Shown here piece by piece: positions 26,920-42,100 of a stretch of DNA of 64,000 bases (position 1 is its first letter; each line of letters opens with the position of its first letter). Below the pieces are notes generated by a model. The model was not told where the DNA came from and searched no databases. It was given only the letters and a program-made list of their open reading frames with translations. The stretch lies in the NCBI GenBank assembly GCA_036172665.1, contig CM069870.1, forward strand, positions 40,816,001 to 40,880,000, written 5' to 3'. The position numbers and the translations under genes are program-made. The DNA comes from Prosopocoilus inquinatus (Eukaryota; Arthropoda; Insecta; Coleoptera; Lucanidae).

Positions 26920-27117
26920 TTAATGTTTGAGATCAAAAATTTCAATCAACAATGGTTCTACTTCTGATGGATTAACATTTAAATAGCAATTGATGACTTC
27001 TTCGTTCAGTTTATGTAATTCAGAAATCTTCTGAATTAATTTTAAAAATGTGGATTTTGCTTCACACCCGGGAAATATGCTCTCCAAGTATCTTCTTAAT
27101 AGATAATAGTAAGAATT
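26920..27117 (-). CDS. Hr96: Hr96 exon 5: C-terminal ligand-binding domain and AF-2
   Basis: 66 codons including TAA, after acceptor TTTATTCTCAG, beginning [13 protein letters not shown] and ending [13 protein letters not shown]. No conventional ATG-initiated ORF marks this exon, which is why it is easy to miss; the phase-0 junction with exon 4 and the family-typical sequence identify it. It carries the activation helix (AF-2) needed for coactivator binding. Confidence 0.93.
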   Translation of the reverse strand, partial: NSYYYLLRRYLESIFPGCEAKSTFLKLIQKISELHKLNEEVINCYLNVNPSEVEPLLIEIFDLKH

Positions 27118-30100
27118 CTGAGAATAAACAAATTGAAAAATAAATTAGAAGTAGTATTGATTATTAAGAAACTAAAAGCATGAATCATTTTTGTTTATAA
27201 AAATGAAATACTGATATAATTAATTACTAATGATGTAATGCGAATGATTCAACTACTGAGACAGCCACTTAATCCTGAGTGAATTATTACTTTAACAATA
27301 ATTATAAGTCATAATTTTGATTATTACAGAATTTATGTACAGTTGCGGACAGAAAATTTCAGACACCAGTATCATTCCATTTTCTGACGTAAACTAGTCT
27401 TTAGTGCCTTTTTGAATGACGCTTTTGTCAGTCGTCGATTGCCAGATGTATTATATTCAATAGTGTTGCGATTAAACATTACACTTATTATTGTGCAAAG
27501 AGGTATTTTTTATAGCTTGTAGCGAATTGTGGAGCTCTTAAGCATCCTCTTGATTTCGAAAAATCGTCGATAAAGAATTTGAAAATACACTGCTCCAATA
27601 AATTAACGCACCGTGCAATAAAATAAGAATTTTTTATTCAAAATTTATAGTAACCCGCATTCCTATAAAATCCCTAAGTATACGAGTTTCATTTTGCAAC
27701 ATTTATTTACATTTGATTATCACTTAAGGGTGATTCCATAAAATTAAATCACATGCAAGTTCATTAAACAAAAAATCAATTTCAATTTTAATGTATAAAA
27801 TTCTGTTTTATTCTTAAAGTGACTTTATTGTTTTTTGTTTTTGTATTTCTTCATCATTATGCCATACGAATTTCGAAATTTGACCAAAGAAGAATGCACT
27901 CAAATAGTGGTGTAGTAGGAATAAGACTGAAGTTATTGTCGAGTAGGAGGAAGATTCGGTGTGTCCCAAATCTCGGTGTGCCGAATGATGCGAAAGTATA
28001 GAGAGATTGGTTATTATTCTCGAAGGCCTAGAAGAGGCGGACACAGACAGAGAAACAACTCATGTTCAGACCACTTTTTGACACTTTTTGCTTTGGAACA
28101 GAGGTTCGTTATAAGCAAAAATTTCCAATTTGAACTAAGGGAAGTGCATGGGGATCCAATTAGCATCGAAACTGTTTGCTAACGTCTTGGGGAAGCTAAT
28201 TTGACAGGTCATATGTCTGTCCAAGGTCCAGCCTTGTCTACAGAACATCGCACAGATCACTTGGAATTTGTTAGATTTCATGTGATATGGTTACGGGACG
28301 ATTACAGTCGAATTCTCTTTAGAGACGAATCTAGATTTTGTTTTTACAAGAGTGATAGACATGTTCATGTATACCAACGACCAAATGAGCGGTATGCTCA
28401 CTGCAATATTTGAATATCACATTATTTGGCGGAAGTTTTTTAGGGCGTGAGTAGCAATTTCTTTGACAGCGCGCACGGACGTAGTGATCTTAAATAACGG
28501 AAAACTTATTGCCTTTCGGTACACAACGGACATCCTACAAGATCATATCGTGTCATTTGTGCCCTATATCCGACGCATTTTTTTTATTAAAGCAAGATAA
28601 TGTTCGACGCCAACGTGTTCGGAAAGTTCAAAATTCTTTAGAGGAAATTGAAATCGATGCCAAGGTTTATCCACAAAGAACTTTAGACCTCAGTCTATCT
28701 CAGTCATATCTGGGACACACTTGGTAGTCGTCTGAAAGCACTCAGAGTTTATCCGAACCAAGTTAATGACTTGGAAGAGGTGGGGCGTTGGCTTGTGGAA
28801 ATATGGAAGTAATTAGAACAAAATGAGATAACTTCGCTTATTTTATACCGGGTGTCCCGCGCCATGTGCTCACCCTTCTAGAAACTTTATTTATTAATCG
28901 ATTGATCTGAATTTTGGAGACATAAATTAAACAAAAATTGAATTTTTCGACATACTGCTAGTCGTCATAGGACTTCCGGTTTCGCCGGAAGTAATGTCAA
29001 CTCTCTTATTATATATATATATATATATATAGGGAGTGTAATCAAATTACTTTCACATATTAATACCGCAAGTTCCTCATCATGTAAGAGAATTAATGCT
29101 TCAACAACCAAAAGTCTAGCTCAAAAATAAAAAAATTACCTAGTGGAGGAGTATTGACTGTTTTGTTTGAGAACTTCTGGTCGGCCGTGCACAAAGCAAC
29201 GATATAAAACAAAATTCCAGCAAAATTCATGGTCAATTGCTTGATCGCATTTTAAAAGCTTTATGGGAACACAATAAAATAGAATCACCGACCCATTAAA
29301 GACGACAGTTCAAATTGACAACTTCGCGGTCGTGGCCCGTGTGTGCATTATAATTAAAGGAGAACAATTTAAATCTGCTTGTATTGATCAGAATTAATCT
29401 GTTTCATTAGATAATCGACAATAATTAGATATTGACATCCTGGTCTTTGTAAACCAATAGTACAGATGATTTACAGTGCTAATTTCGCGTATTAAAGTAA
29501 TTAAAAAAATTATTAGTCGCTCTGATGGATGTCGCTTTGTTAATTATTTCCACTAACGAATACTTCGTAGTTCGAATTCGATGACGCTTTATTGTTTTGG
29601 TTCCACAAAATAATAAAAGCGATGACTGCATTCAATAACGATTTTCTGAAATGCAGGAAGAAAAGACATTCTTAAACATTTTGCGCAATAAAGAAATAAC
29701 AATGCAGTTTATTGAAGACCAGCAAATAAAATACACGATGAATACGTATGAATTAGTAAAATAATTTTAGAAAATGGAATTTCTAATTTTTATTTATTTT
29801 TACAGTTTTGTGAGCAGAAAACTATTAACAATTACGTGAAAATTGAGAAAATTGATTAATTTAATAAGCAACGCGATGGATATTTATAATTCTATTCCGT
29901 TATGGAATTACATAAGCGATGATTTTAACCCAGTGCCCTTCAGTTCGATGAAGCTTTATTGTTTTACGACGTTTTATGATGCGCTTGTAGAAACTGATAC
30001 ACGGCCAGTCAGAGGTTTTCAAACAAAAAGTCTACGGGCTCTGGGGGGATTTTCATTTCTACCGATGAGAAGTTAGCAATAAAATTCCAGCAATAAAATT

Positions 30101-33100
30101 ATGAAATTTCAAAACGCTGCCACCGCTAAAATAACGATCACAGATCAATAATATTTAATCTATTACAAAGAGTATAATGTGTAGATTCCCCTCATATGAA
30201 GAAACTGAAAAAATATTTGATATTAAGTTAACTATGACTATTTAAACCAGCATAAGTCATTCATATATCGCACCAAAACAATTGCTTTCACTGAAAATTT
30301 TCACGTAATCATAAAGTAAACATACATATCTGTTTAATAATGCCTTCAGAAAGTTTTAGCCGGTTGATTTGAAGTAATTAGAAATTAATTAAAAGTGGCG
30401 CTCGGAGCAATGAAACAGTAGCAATTTCAAATGTTCATAACTTTTCTAAGAGAACTTGCATAAAAATTCTGTTTGCAGAATATTAAAGCACAGATCGAAA
30501 TCTATCGTTTAAACCACCCTCTGAGTTTTAGCCGGTTGATTTGAAGTAATTAGAAATTAATTAAAAGTGACGCACAGACCGACTTCAAATGTTCATAACT
30601 TTCCATTCCGCACTTGCATAAAAATTCTGTTTGCAGAATATGAAAGCACGTATCGAAATCTATCGTTTAAGCTACCCTCTGAGTTTTAGCCGGTTGGTTT
30701 GAAGTAATTAGAAATTAATTAAAAGTGACGCACAGACCAAATTCAAATGTTCATAACTTTCCATTCCGCACTTGCATAAAAATTCTGCTTCTAATTACTT
30801 CAAATCAACCGGCTAAAACTCAGAGGGTGGTTTAAACGGTAGATTTCGATACGTGCTTTAATATTCTGCAAACAGAATTTTTATGCAAGTGCGGAATGGA
30901 AAGTTATGAACATTTAAAGTTGGTCTGTGCGTCACTTTTAATTAATTTCTAATTACTTCAAACCAACCGGCTAAAACTCAGAGGGTGGTTTAAACGATAG
31001 GAATCGATCCGTGCTTTAATATTCTGCAAACAGAATTTTTATGCAAGTGCGGAATGGAAAGTTATGAACATTTGAAGTTGGTCTGTGCGTCACTTTTAAT
31101 TAATTTCTAATTACTTCAAATCAATCGGCTAAAACTCAGAGGGTGGTTTAAACGGTAAATTTCGATACGTGCTTTAATATTCTGCAAACAGAATTTTTAT
31201 GCAAGTGCGGAATGGAAAGTTATGAACATTTAAAGTTGGTCTGTGCGTCACTTTTAATTAATTTCTAATTACTTCAAACCAACCGGCTAAAACTCAGAGG
31301 GTGGTTTAAACGATAGGAATCGATCCGTGCTTTAATATTCTGCAAACAGAATTTTTATGCAAGTGCGGAATGGAAAGTTATGAACATTTGAAGTTGGTCT
31401 GTGCGTCACTTTTAATTAATTTCTAATTACTTCAAATCAATCGGCTAAAACTCAGAGGGTGGTTTAAACGGTAAATTTCGATACGTGCTTTAATATTCTG
31501 CAAACAGAATTTTTATGCAAGTGCGGAATGGAAAGTTATGAACATTTGAAATTGGTACTGTTTCATTGCTCCGAGCGCCACTTTTAATTAATTTCTAATT
31601 ACTTCAAACCAACCGGCTAAAACTCAGAGGGTGGTTTAAACGGTAGATTTCGATACGTGCTTTAATATTCTGCAAACAGAATTTTTATGCAAGTGCGGAA
31701 TGGAAAGTTATGAACATTTGAAGTCGGTCTGTGCGTCACTTTTAATTAATTTCTAATTACTTCAAACCAACCGGCTAAAACTCAGAGGGTGGTTTAAACG
31801 ATAGATTTCGATACGTGCTTTAATATTCTGCAAACAGAATTTTTATGCAAGTGCGGAATGGAAAGTTATGAACATTTGAAGTTGGCCTGTGCGTCACTTT
31901 TAATTAATTTCTAATTACTTCAAATCAATCGGCTAAAACTCAGAGGGTGGTTTAAACGGTAGATTTCGATACGTGCTTTAATATTCTGCAAACAGAATTT
32001 TTATGCAAGTGCGGAATGGAAAGTTATGAACATTTGAAGTCGGTCTGTGCGTCACTTTTAATTAATTTCTAATTACTTCAAATCAACCGGCTAAAACTCA
32101 GAGGGTGGTTAAAACGATAGATTTCGATCTGTGCTTTAGTATTCTGCAAACAGAATTTTTATGCAAGTTCTCTGAGAAAAGTTATGAACATTTGAAATTG
32201 GTACTGTTTCATTGCTCCGAGCGCCACTTTTAATTAATTTCTAATTACTTCAAATCAACCGGCTAAAACTTTCTGAAGGCATTATTAAACAGATATGTAT
32301 GTTTACTTTATGATTACGTGAAAATTTTCAGTGAAAGCAATTGTTTTGGTGCGATATATGAATGACTTATGCTGGTTTAAATAGTCATAGTTAACTTAAT
32401 ATCAAATATTTTTTCAGTTTCTTCATATGAGGGGAATCTACACATTATATTCTTTGTAATAGATTAAATATTATTGATCTGTGATCGTTATTTTAGCTGT
32501 GGCAGCGTTTTGAAATTTCATAATTTTATTGCTGGAATTTTATTGCTAACTTCTCATCGGTTAATTTCTTTAATTTTTCACCAATGAAATTCATATTTGC
32601 AGAAATCACTTTCTTAAGTGATAAAGAACTTTCAGTTTTAATATGTGATACTTATTTGATTACAGGCTGTATACCGGGTGTCCCGCGCCATGTGCTCACC
32701 CTTCTAGAATCTTTATTTATTAATCAATTAACCTGAATTTTGGAGACAATAAACTAAACAAAAAATGGAATTTTCCGACATACTGGTAGTCGTCATAGGA
32801 CTTCCGGTTTCGCCGGAAGTGATATCAACTTTCTTATTTTAAACAGAACACGCTATATATTTTTACATATTTAAAATCTACGGAGCATAACGAGTCCGAA
32901 TACGTATCAATTGTTAATTTTGGTTTCCATGACAACGAAAAAAAAACTTTTTTTATTTTTCAATCTAGAAAGCTATGAATCGCATTTTTTCGATCTAATG
33001 CGATCAAGTGTTTCGAAAAAATCACTCCTTTGATGGTATTTTATTTTTAACATTTTTACAGTATTTGAAATTTTCATTAGCTCTTAACTCATTTTTCTCG

Positions 33101-36100
33101 ATAGAACCTCATGTTTCTTAGCTTAGTTCAACTGAACATTTTTTTCTGAATACGCCGATACCAAATACGTCATATTTTCTTTGAAAACAATTTAAAATAG
33201 AACATGTCTTATTGAAATTTTACACTCCCTTTATTTCAAATGACTTTCAAAGAAAATATGACGTATTTGGTATCAGTGTACTCAGAAAAAAATGTTCTGT
33301 TGAACTAAGCTAAGAAACACATGAGGTTCTATCGAAAAAAATGAGTTAAGAGCTAATGAAAATTTCAAATACTGTAAAAATGTTAAAAATCAAAGGAGTG
33401 ATTTTTTCGAAACACTTGATCGCATTAGATCGAAAAAACGCGATTCATAGCTTTCTAGATTGAAAAATAAAAGTTTTTTTTTTCGTTGTCATGGAAACCA
33501 AAATTAACAATTGATACGCATTCGGACTCGTAATGCTCCGTAGATTTTAAATATGTAAAAATATGTAGGGTGTTCTATTTAAAATAAGAAAGTTGATATC
33601 ACTTCCGGCGAAACCGGAAGTCCTATGACGACTATCAGTATGTCGAAAAATTCCATTTTTTGTTTAGTTTATCGTCTCCAAAATTAAGGTTTATCGATTA
33701 ATAAATAAGGATTCTAGAAGGGTGAGCACATGGCGCGGGACACCCGGTATATATTTATTTATATATTTTTACATATTTGAAATTTACGGATCATTATGAG
33801 TCCGAATACATACCAATTGTTAATTTTGATTTGCATGACAACTTTTTCATTTTTCAATCTAGAAAGCTGACTCGCATTTTTCGACGATTAAGTGTTTCGA
33901 GAAAATCACTCCTTTGATGGTATTTAGATTTTGACGTATTTGGTATCAACGTACTCAGAAAGAAATGTTCTGTTGAACTAAGCTAAGAAACATATGAGGT
34001 TCTATCAAAAGAAATGAGTTAAGACCTAATGAAAATTTCAAATGCTGAAAAAATGTTAAAAAGCAAAATACAATCAAAGAAGTGATTTTTTCGAAACATT
34101 TGATCGCATTAGATCGAAAAAAAGCGATTCATAGCTTTCTAAATTGAAAAATAAAAAATTTTTCGTTGTCATAGAAACCAAAATTATCAATTGATATGTA
34201 TTCGGACTCGTAATGGTCCGTATATTTTAAATATGTAGAAATATATAGGTTATTCTATTTAAAATAAGAAAGTTGATGTCACTTCCGGCGAAACCGGAAG
34301 TCCTATGACGACTAGCAGTAAGTCGAAAAGTTGTCTTCAAAATTCAGGTTAATCGATTAATAAATAAAGATTCTAGAAGGGTGAGCACATGGCGCGGGAC
34401 ACCCGGTATATTTAGGTCATTTAGGAAAGTGAAAATATTAGTACAAAATTTAAAAAAAATGCACTTGACTTACTACTTAAATTTGTGACTTTATAATTTA
34501 AAATTCGTTAACCAAGAATGTAAAACATTATAAAATTGTAAAGTACCTGTTCTAATTTGATGACATCCTGATGCACAACTCTCGGTCTGTCCGGTGTAAA
34601 CAAAGTAATTGCACACAATATCAAGACAATATTTTCATCTGATCTCCATCTTGGATCAAAAGTTTGAATGAATTTTTCATGTTCTTGATAAAAGTTGCCC
34701 TTTGCATGTTTTAAAACATCAGCTTTCAAACATCCCAAATGTTCCTTTCGATGTGGTAACTAAAATTTAATGTAATGAGAAATTAAGTTAATACACAAAT
34801 TTTTCTTCAAAAGTAGTTTCTTTCAAATGCCATAGACCACATTAAAAACATAAAAGTAATCATTAATAACTACTAACAATTAAATAAATAAATAGACATT
34901 TATTTAAGTTAAATTAACAAGTGTTCACAAATGATAACACCAATGAATTATATAAATAGTATCCTACTGATTCTGATTACCAACAACTTATAAATTTATT
35001 ATTACGTAATCTGATAATTTCCTCTTGAGAGATAGAGCAGTCTTAGTAATTTATAAACAAAACTAAAAGGATTCCAGATGAGCAAATTAAAATAATACAA
35101 GAGTATTGGCAATGCTAAGCTTTCACTAAAAATTTTTAATATTTGAGATATAAATTAATAATAATAAAAATAAAACCTCACTGTGCTTAGTAATGAGTTC
35201 AGAATTGCAGAATTAAACTATGATGTTTATGCTATTTAAACAATTATTTATGTGTTAATTTTTTATTAAAAATCGTTTCAGTGATCTGAAGAAGCTTATA
35301 AGTTTTACCAAAAGCTTAGCACTGGAAAGAGGTTTTTCAAATTTACTTCCTCACCAAATATTCTGAAATTACTCACTGTCAAAAAAATAAAATTAAAGAT
35401 TTGTTATATCTTACCCTCCAGGTTTGTTTTGTGTCATCGTAGTTAATCAAACTCCTCAGCATCAACATTTCAGTGCAGCCTCCTTTCAACAGAGCAACTT
35501 GGTCTTCTTGGCACATGTTTTTGAATGCATTAATTTTCTTTGCCATTTTTATCAGTCGCCGTATTGCTACTGCTGTCAAATTAATAACATCCACCAAGGC
35601 AGGATTCGATAAGAGAGCGTACTCACGTTTTGACTAGAATACATATAATTTATTTATAAGATATACAGGTTGTTACAAGTTCGAAGATTTTGCTTATTCT
35701 AAAAGTTGCAGAGTTAGTTAAATAGGGGAAATCGTCCAAAGCAAATTTATGAAAGGGTAAAAGATCAAAATATTGCATATTTTTAGTTATATTAATAATC
35801 ATTGTCCAGCAAAATGTGAATTTCTCCGCCTGAAATATAACTTTTATGTAAAATTGCTTTTTTAGAAGGCAGTGACAAACATTTGATTTGTTTATGTCTT
35901 AACATTTATCATAATTGCACTATTTTGTAAAAGTAGTGGACACAGTGTGTTTCTTCGATAAACATTTTAAGCGATAGTTTTCTGACAAAAATTTGGTTTT
36001 CCTGTTTGTTCTTTATTGCTTCATGTGTAATTAAAAACCTTTTGTAAAGGAATGCCCCGAAATAACCACAGCAGCGAACCGCACGCCATAAAAGTGGTAA

Positions 36101-39100
36101 CTTTACGGAAAAAAGGTTACACTGAGAAAAATATTGCAAGAATTGTTCAATTAAATCAATTTACGTTTTCTCGAATTATAAAATAAAACCAAGAAACAGA
36201 AAATCATAAAAGAAGGGCAGACTAAGAGCGGAGAAGGGCACTAGTACTCCCGATATCGCTTTGTACAACCTCGGTCTTTAAGAAATCGAGAATTTTCAAC
36301 CTCTCGATTAAGAATTGAGCTACAAAACGTAAGGAGAGTTACTATTAGTTCTGATACGATAAGACGGAGGTTAAAAGAAGTCAATTTGTCACCTGCCGAA
36401 GTGCCCAACAACTTCCAACAACACAAAAAGCAAAGACTAGAATTTGTTAGAGTTTATACTCATTGGTTCATGGAGGAATGGAAGCATGTCTGTTTTACTG
36501 ACGAAGCAAGGATACAACTTTAGAAGCCGGACAGACAAAATAAGACGTATCGAAGAGTCAGAGAGGGTTATTACGGCTATAATTTGGTTAATAATGTCAG
36601 CTTTGGAGGTGGTGAAATAATCTTTTGGGGTGATTTAAGTTGGAAGGCACGTATATAATTTGTGGAGGCTAACGGAGGAATGATGACAGCTGAAAGGTAC
36701 ATTGAAGACATCTTACAAGAGTATGTCGTTATGTTATGGAGTTATTGGGTATGAGAGATTAGTGCTAATACACGGTAAAGCTCGCCCCTACATAGTAGCT
36801 GCAGTAATACAGTAACTCGATGAGTTTAATACCAGAATATTAGAATGGCCTCCATACAGTACCGAGTTTAACCCGATCGAACATTTATCGGACTTGGTGA
36901 AAAAAAAAAAAAAAGATTCAGCACAAAAATCCGGCTCCGACGACCAGAAATGAACATAGAACTGCTACAAAAGAAAAATGGGAATTTTGTTTTGGTATAG
37001 ACACGTTTTTTTTTTCTTTTTGAAACTATTATTTATTAATCATGTGTTATGTGCTAAAGTTCTTTGTTCAACAAATTGCGTTATGGATTTTATAGTGACC
37101 GCCAAAAAGAATTTGTTTTACTTTTTGGTTTGGGCCCCATAAAATCCGTTCTTATAAAATAAATATTTTTCGTGGTAGCCACGAAATATTTACTTTTATT
37201 AGGAGGTACTCATTAAACGCGTTCAAAATAAAAAAATGTATGTAACCCTTACAATTTTTGGTCTACTTAGGCTAAGTTAGGGTTACCATATAATTAAGAA
37301 ATCAAAAGTGATAACTCAAAATTTTATGTAAAAAAAGAGCCTTGCACCAGTCACGTGAAAAATCGTCTGAAATTTCTTTGTGCATGCAACAGATAACAAC
37401 CCTTGAGTAAATTTGATGGTTTTAAATACTGCTTAGGCATATAAATGAAGTTGCAAACCATTCATAGGAACTAAGTGCCATATGCCCAGTTACTGCTTTA
37501 AATCTTGAGCAAATCTTAGAAAATTAAAAATCTTTTCTCTTTTTTTCGAAATATAACGCCGCAGAAAATTTTGTCTGTATATCAAGCGACGCATTTTATG
37601 AAAATTTATCGGAACCTATTAAAATTTTGTCTAGTTTCTCCAACAATTCCAAATTATGAGAAGCGTCGCAGCTCATTACTATTGTGTTTTTAATTGTGTA
37701 AAGCGACAAATTGGAATTAAAGTGTTCTGAAAACACTGTAATTTGTGAACCCTCCCAAATTCGTAACAAATTGGTGTCAGAAGCGGAAATTTTGCGCTGC
37801 GTGAGGAATTAGAAGAAAGAGGCTTGGAAAATTCAAGAAAGAAAAACGGCTGAAACAAACTTTTGTAGATGAAGGTAAAGACCCGGAAACATTTGAATTT
37901 TAAATTGAAGACGCGGCAGCTCTACTGAAAGAAGTGAAAGAAAATATGAAATTAGAAATGCAGGAAGTGAAAGAAAATATGAAATTAGAAATGCATGAAG
38001 TGAAAGAAAAAATGAAAAAAGGTAACGAAAATATGAAATTACAAATGCAAGAAATTAACAAGAGATGAGAAAACAAATGGAAAGTATGGAAATAAAAACG
38101 GAAACTTACAGTTTAAAAACCGATCTAAATATAGAAAATATAAAGATGCAAATCGATGAAAAGATCGAAGATCTTAAACCCGAACATGACAAGAAAATTG
38201 AGGAAAATATAAGTGTAATTAAGGATATGAAGTTTGAATTCGACGACAAACTTGACGAAAAATTTGTTGGAATAAAAATTCAGTTCCAGGATAAACTAGA
38301 AGATTTGGCTAAACAACTGCATAAAGTGGAGCTTGGTCATACCATTGCACCATCAGCCGGGTTGTCCAGTCAGAAATTGAAACCCCTGAAATTTGAAGGC
38401 GACTTACCGTGGTCTACTTTCATTCGGCAGTTCAAAATTGCTGCTGACGTGAATGGCTGGAATGACTGTGACAAAGCTGCAGCACTTGTTTTAGCTCTGC
38501 GAGGTCCAGTACTGAATGCCTTACAGTCTATTCCTGAGGAAGTCCAAAGCAACTTTGATCAATTGGTGGAGAATTTGGAAATGCGTTTTGGTGATGCACA
38601 TATGAAGCAACTGCATACCATTCAATTAAAAACTCGTACCCAGAAGAATGGTAGGTCACTCCAAGATTTTGGATTCGACATTGAGAGATTGGTACGCGTG
38701 GCGTATGGAGATTTCTTGCCAGAACCAGTTTTCCATCGGTTGAGTATCCAAGCATTCATCGACGGTGTTAAGGATCAAGAAATGCAGCAAGTATTGCGTT
38801 TGGGTATCTTCTCTAAATGCACTGATGTACTGGCCCGTGCATTGGAATTCGAGGCAGCCAATCAAGCCTCCAGAAGTTTGGTACGCGTACGAGAGGTGAA
38901 AGCTGCTAATGAGAAATGAGAAATCCTGGAAAGGCTGAAACACCTTGAAGAGAAGAAATCCACGAAAAATAGCAGACGAATTATAACTTGTTGGAACTGT
39001 GGTAAACAAGGTCATGTAAGTTCCAATTGTAGGCGCAAACGGGCCCTTCAAGACGATGACTTTGAATCAAAACCAATGAGCAAGAAGGGCCGAATGGTGA

Positions 39101-42100
39101 CTGACTCTGCGAAGAGCCCCAAGATTGTCTCCATTTCCAGGATAAGGAACAATGAAAATAGTTTGATAGAAGGCGGAAAAATGGTGAGAGATCTTTCCAA
39201 TTCACAATTTATACCGGAGCGAATGTGTCCATCATAAGAACAGATCTTTTACCAAAATGGAAGCAAGTAAATAATGGAAAGGTATATCACATCCAAACAG
39301 CTACTGGCGAGGTTACTCGAGTTTGTCGTGAAGCCGAAATTGAAATGAAGATATGAAATTCAGACACAGGGTGTTAGTGGAAGACATTGTTGACAACTTC
39401 ATACTGGGAGTGGACTTTATGAAGAAAAACGGCTTGGTTGTATATTTAAAAGATAAAGTTCTACGAATTGATTCTGAAGAAATACCTCTCCATGTTCCTG
39501 GAAATTTACCAACAGTGTTAAAAGTGAAACTGAAAGAAAATGTGAACATAAGATAAGCTAATTCTGGCGAAGTTGGAAGGCAATCTTGGTAGCTATCCTG
39601 CTGGAATCATAGAGCCAACTAAGAACAGCAGCGCCAAGAAAGGAATTTTACTGGCTGGGACTGGATGAAAGTCCAAGAAACCATTCCTATTCGTCTTGCA
39701 AATGTCAACAGTTACCCAGTGACCATACCCAGCGGAACAGTGGTGGGCAAATGTGAAGCAACTGCTTCTGTAAACCACATTCAAGTAAACGATGCATCCA
39801 CTCGGCATCAGTCTGACACTCTACCATCACTACTAGAGAAATTGCTGGAAAGTAGGGTCAACTTAAAAACATACAAAAAATACCTTTAAAAAGGTGAAAA
39901 TAAATAAAAACAGTGTCCCATATTTAACCCCGAAAAAGTATAAAAATGAGACATGCGAGGTTAAATATCATAAAATAAATATATTAAGGGCCGGTTGCTC
40001 AGTCACTGTTTAACGTCAATCTTCAGTTACTTTCCATCTGTTCCTATGTAAAAAAAAAACAAGATTAAAGTGAAACTGTGTCTGAGAAACCCGGTCTAAC
40101 AGTCATGGGCGACAATAATGAGACTTTAAGGGTAAAAATTTATTTAATAAAAAAATACCTACAAATTAACACAAAGATAAGTAAAATGACGCTGTCTTGG
40201 ATAGAAACATTTATTAACTGCAAGCTAATAAATAAATAATAAAGTCCCATGCGAGCAACGGAAAACTATGAGCAGTATCGGATTCTATTATTTTACCCAT
40301 TTTATTTGTCTCATTTTTCACCTGAATTTTGCGTGTCTCATTTTCACACCACTTAACCTTACATTGACACTGCTAACACCCAAGGAAACAAAAGATGAAG
40401 GAGGACTATTTGGACAATTCTAAGGAATCTTCGTCTATACCGATGAAGACTTAACCCGGACAGACATTGTTCGGTACAGAATAAACACTGGCGATTCGAA
40501 TCCAATTCGTCACCCAGCAGGCTGACAAGTTAATCAAGAAGATGCAGGCCAAGGAATTATTGAACAATCGCAAAGTCCATGGGCATCTCCTATTGTACTT
40601 GTAACTAAACAAGATGGCAGCACGCGTTCCTGTGTTGACTTTAGACTATTAAATGACATCACGAAATAGGACAGTTATCCCTTACCCCGGATTGATGACA
40701 CAATTAACACCTTATCCGGTGCGAGATGGTTTTCTATTCTGGACTTGAAAAGTGACTATTGGCAAGTTGGAATGCATCCCGAAGATACGGAAAAGACAGC
40801 CTTCACTGCAGGTACTGGTCTATGGCAGTTCAAGGTAATGCATTTTGGTCTATGCAACGCCCTAGCCACTTTTGAGCGACTCATGGAATTCGTATTGCTA
40901 GAAGACTTGCCTCGTATACTTAGATGATGTGAGTGTGGTTGGAAGAACCTTCAAAGAACACCTTGCAAATCTGAGGAACCAAAGGATTGAAGAAGCGAAG
41001 CTAAAATTAAATCCAGAAAAAATCCAAGTTTTTCCAAAAGTGAATTACCTTGGACATGTCATCTCTGAGGCAGAAGTTGCGACCGACCCGCACAATATTT
41101 CAGCTGTTAAGAACTGGCCACCACCGAATAATGTGCACGAATTGAGAAGTTTCTTGGGGCTCTGCACCTATTGCAGACGATTCGTTAAGGATTTTACAAA
41201 GGCAGCGGAACCCCTACATGCACTGACGGAAGGAAAAAACACATTTTTCTGGAGTGTGGACTACCAAAAAGCCTTTGACAATCTGAAGGATCTTTTGGTT
41301 ACTGCTCCTATATTGTCTTTTCCAAGATCAGAGGGCAAGTTTATTAATAATAGTGATGCTAGCAACTACGGGATTACAGTCGTACTGTCACAAATGCAAG
41401 ACGGTCAAGAATGAGTTATTGGTTACTTCAGTAAAGTTTTGTGAAAAGCTGAAAGGAACTACTGCGTAACCAGGAAGGAGCTTCTTGCCGTGGTGAAGAC
41501 AACAGAACATTTTCACAAGTATCTTTATGGTCGACAGTTTTATCTTCGAACAGACCAGGCGGCATTAAAGTGGTTGCATAAGTTTAAGAACATAGAAGGC
41601 CAGTTCGCCATATGGATAGAAAGATTACAGGAGTATTATTTTACAATCGAACGTCGTCCAGGTCGTGTCCATAACAATGCGGATGCACTCTCCAGAAGAC
41701 CTTGTCCTGAGGATTGTCGGCACTGCTCAAAAACAGAAAATGAAGAAGGGATAATTTCCATCAGAAGAACTGGCGAGAAGATCCTGAAATAAGAACTATA
41801 ATTGAATGGAAGAAAGACACCAACGTCCCACCTGGGCAGAGATTTCGGGGAAGAATCTATCGTTTAAAAGTTATTGGGCACAATGAGATTCTCTGGAGTT
41901 GAAGAATGGGTTGCTAATGAGAAAATGGGAAACACCCGATGGAAATGAGATGAAGTACTAACTCGTCCTTCCAAGGGTAAGAGTCGCTCAACTCCTGGAA
42001 GAGACTCATGACGGTACGTCCGGTGGACATTTGGGCATCAAAAAGACATTGTCGAAAGTAAGAGAAAGATTCTACTGGGCGAAATGTAGAACTGATATGG

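Noticed and set aside
29843..30076. Possible small gene in Hr96 intron 4
   Set aside because: 77 codons, no recognisable family, and the end of the frame enters the foldback element.
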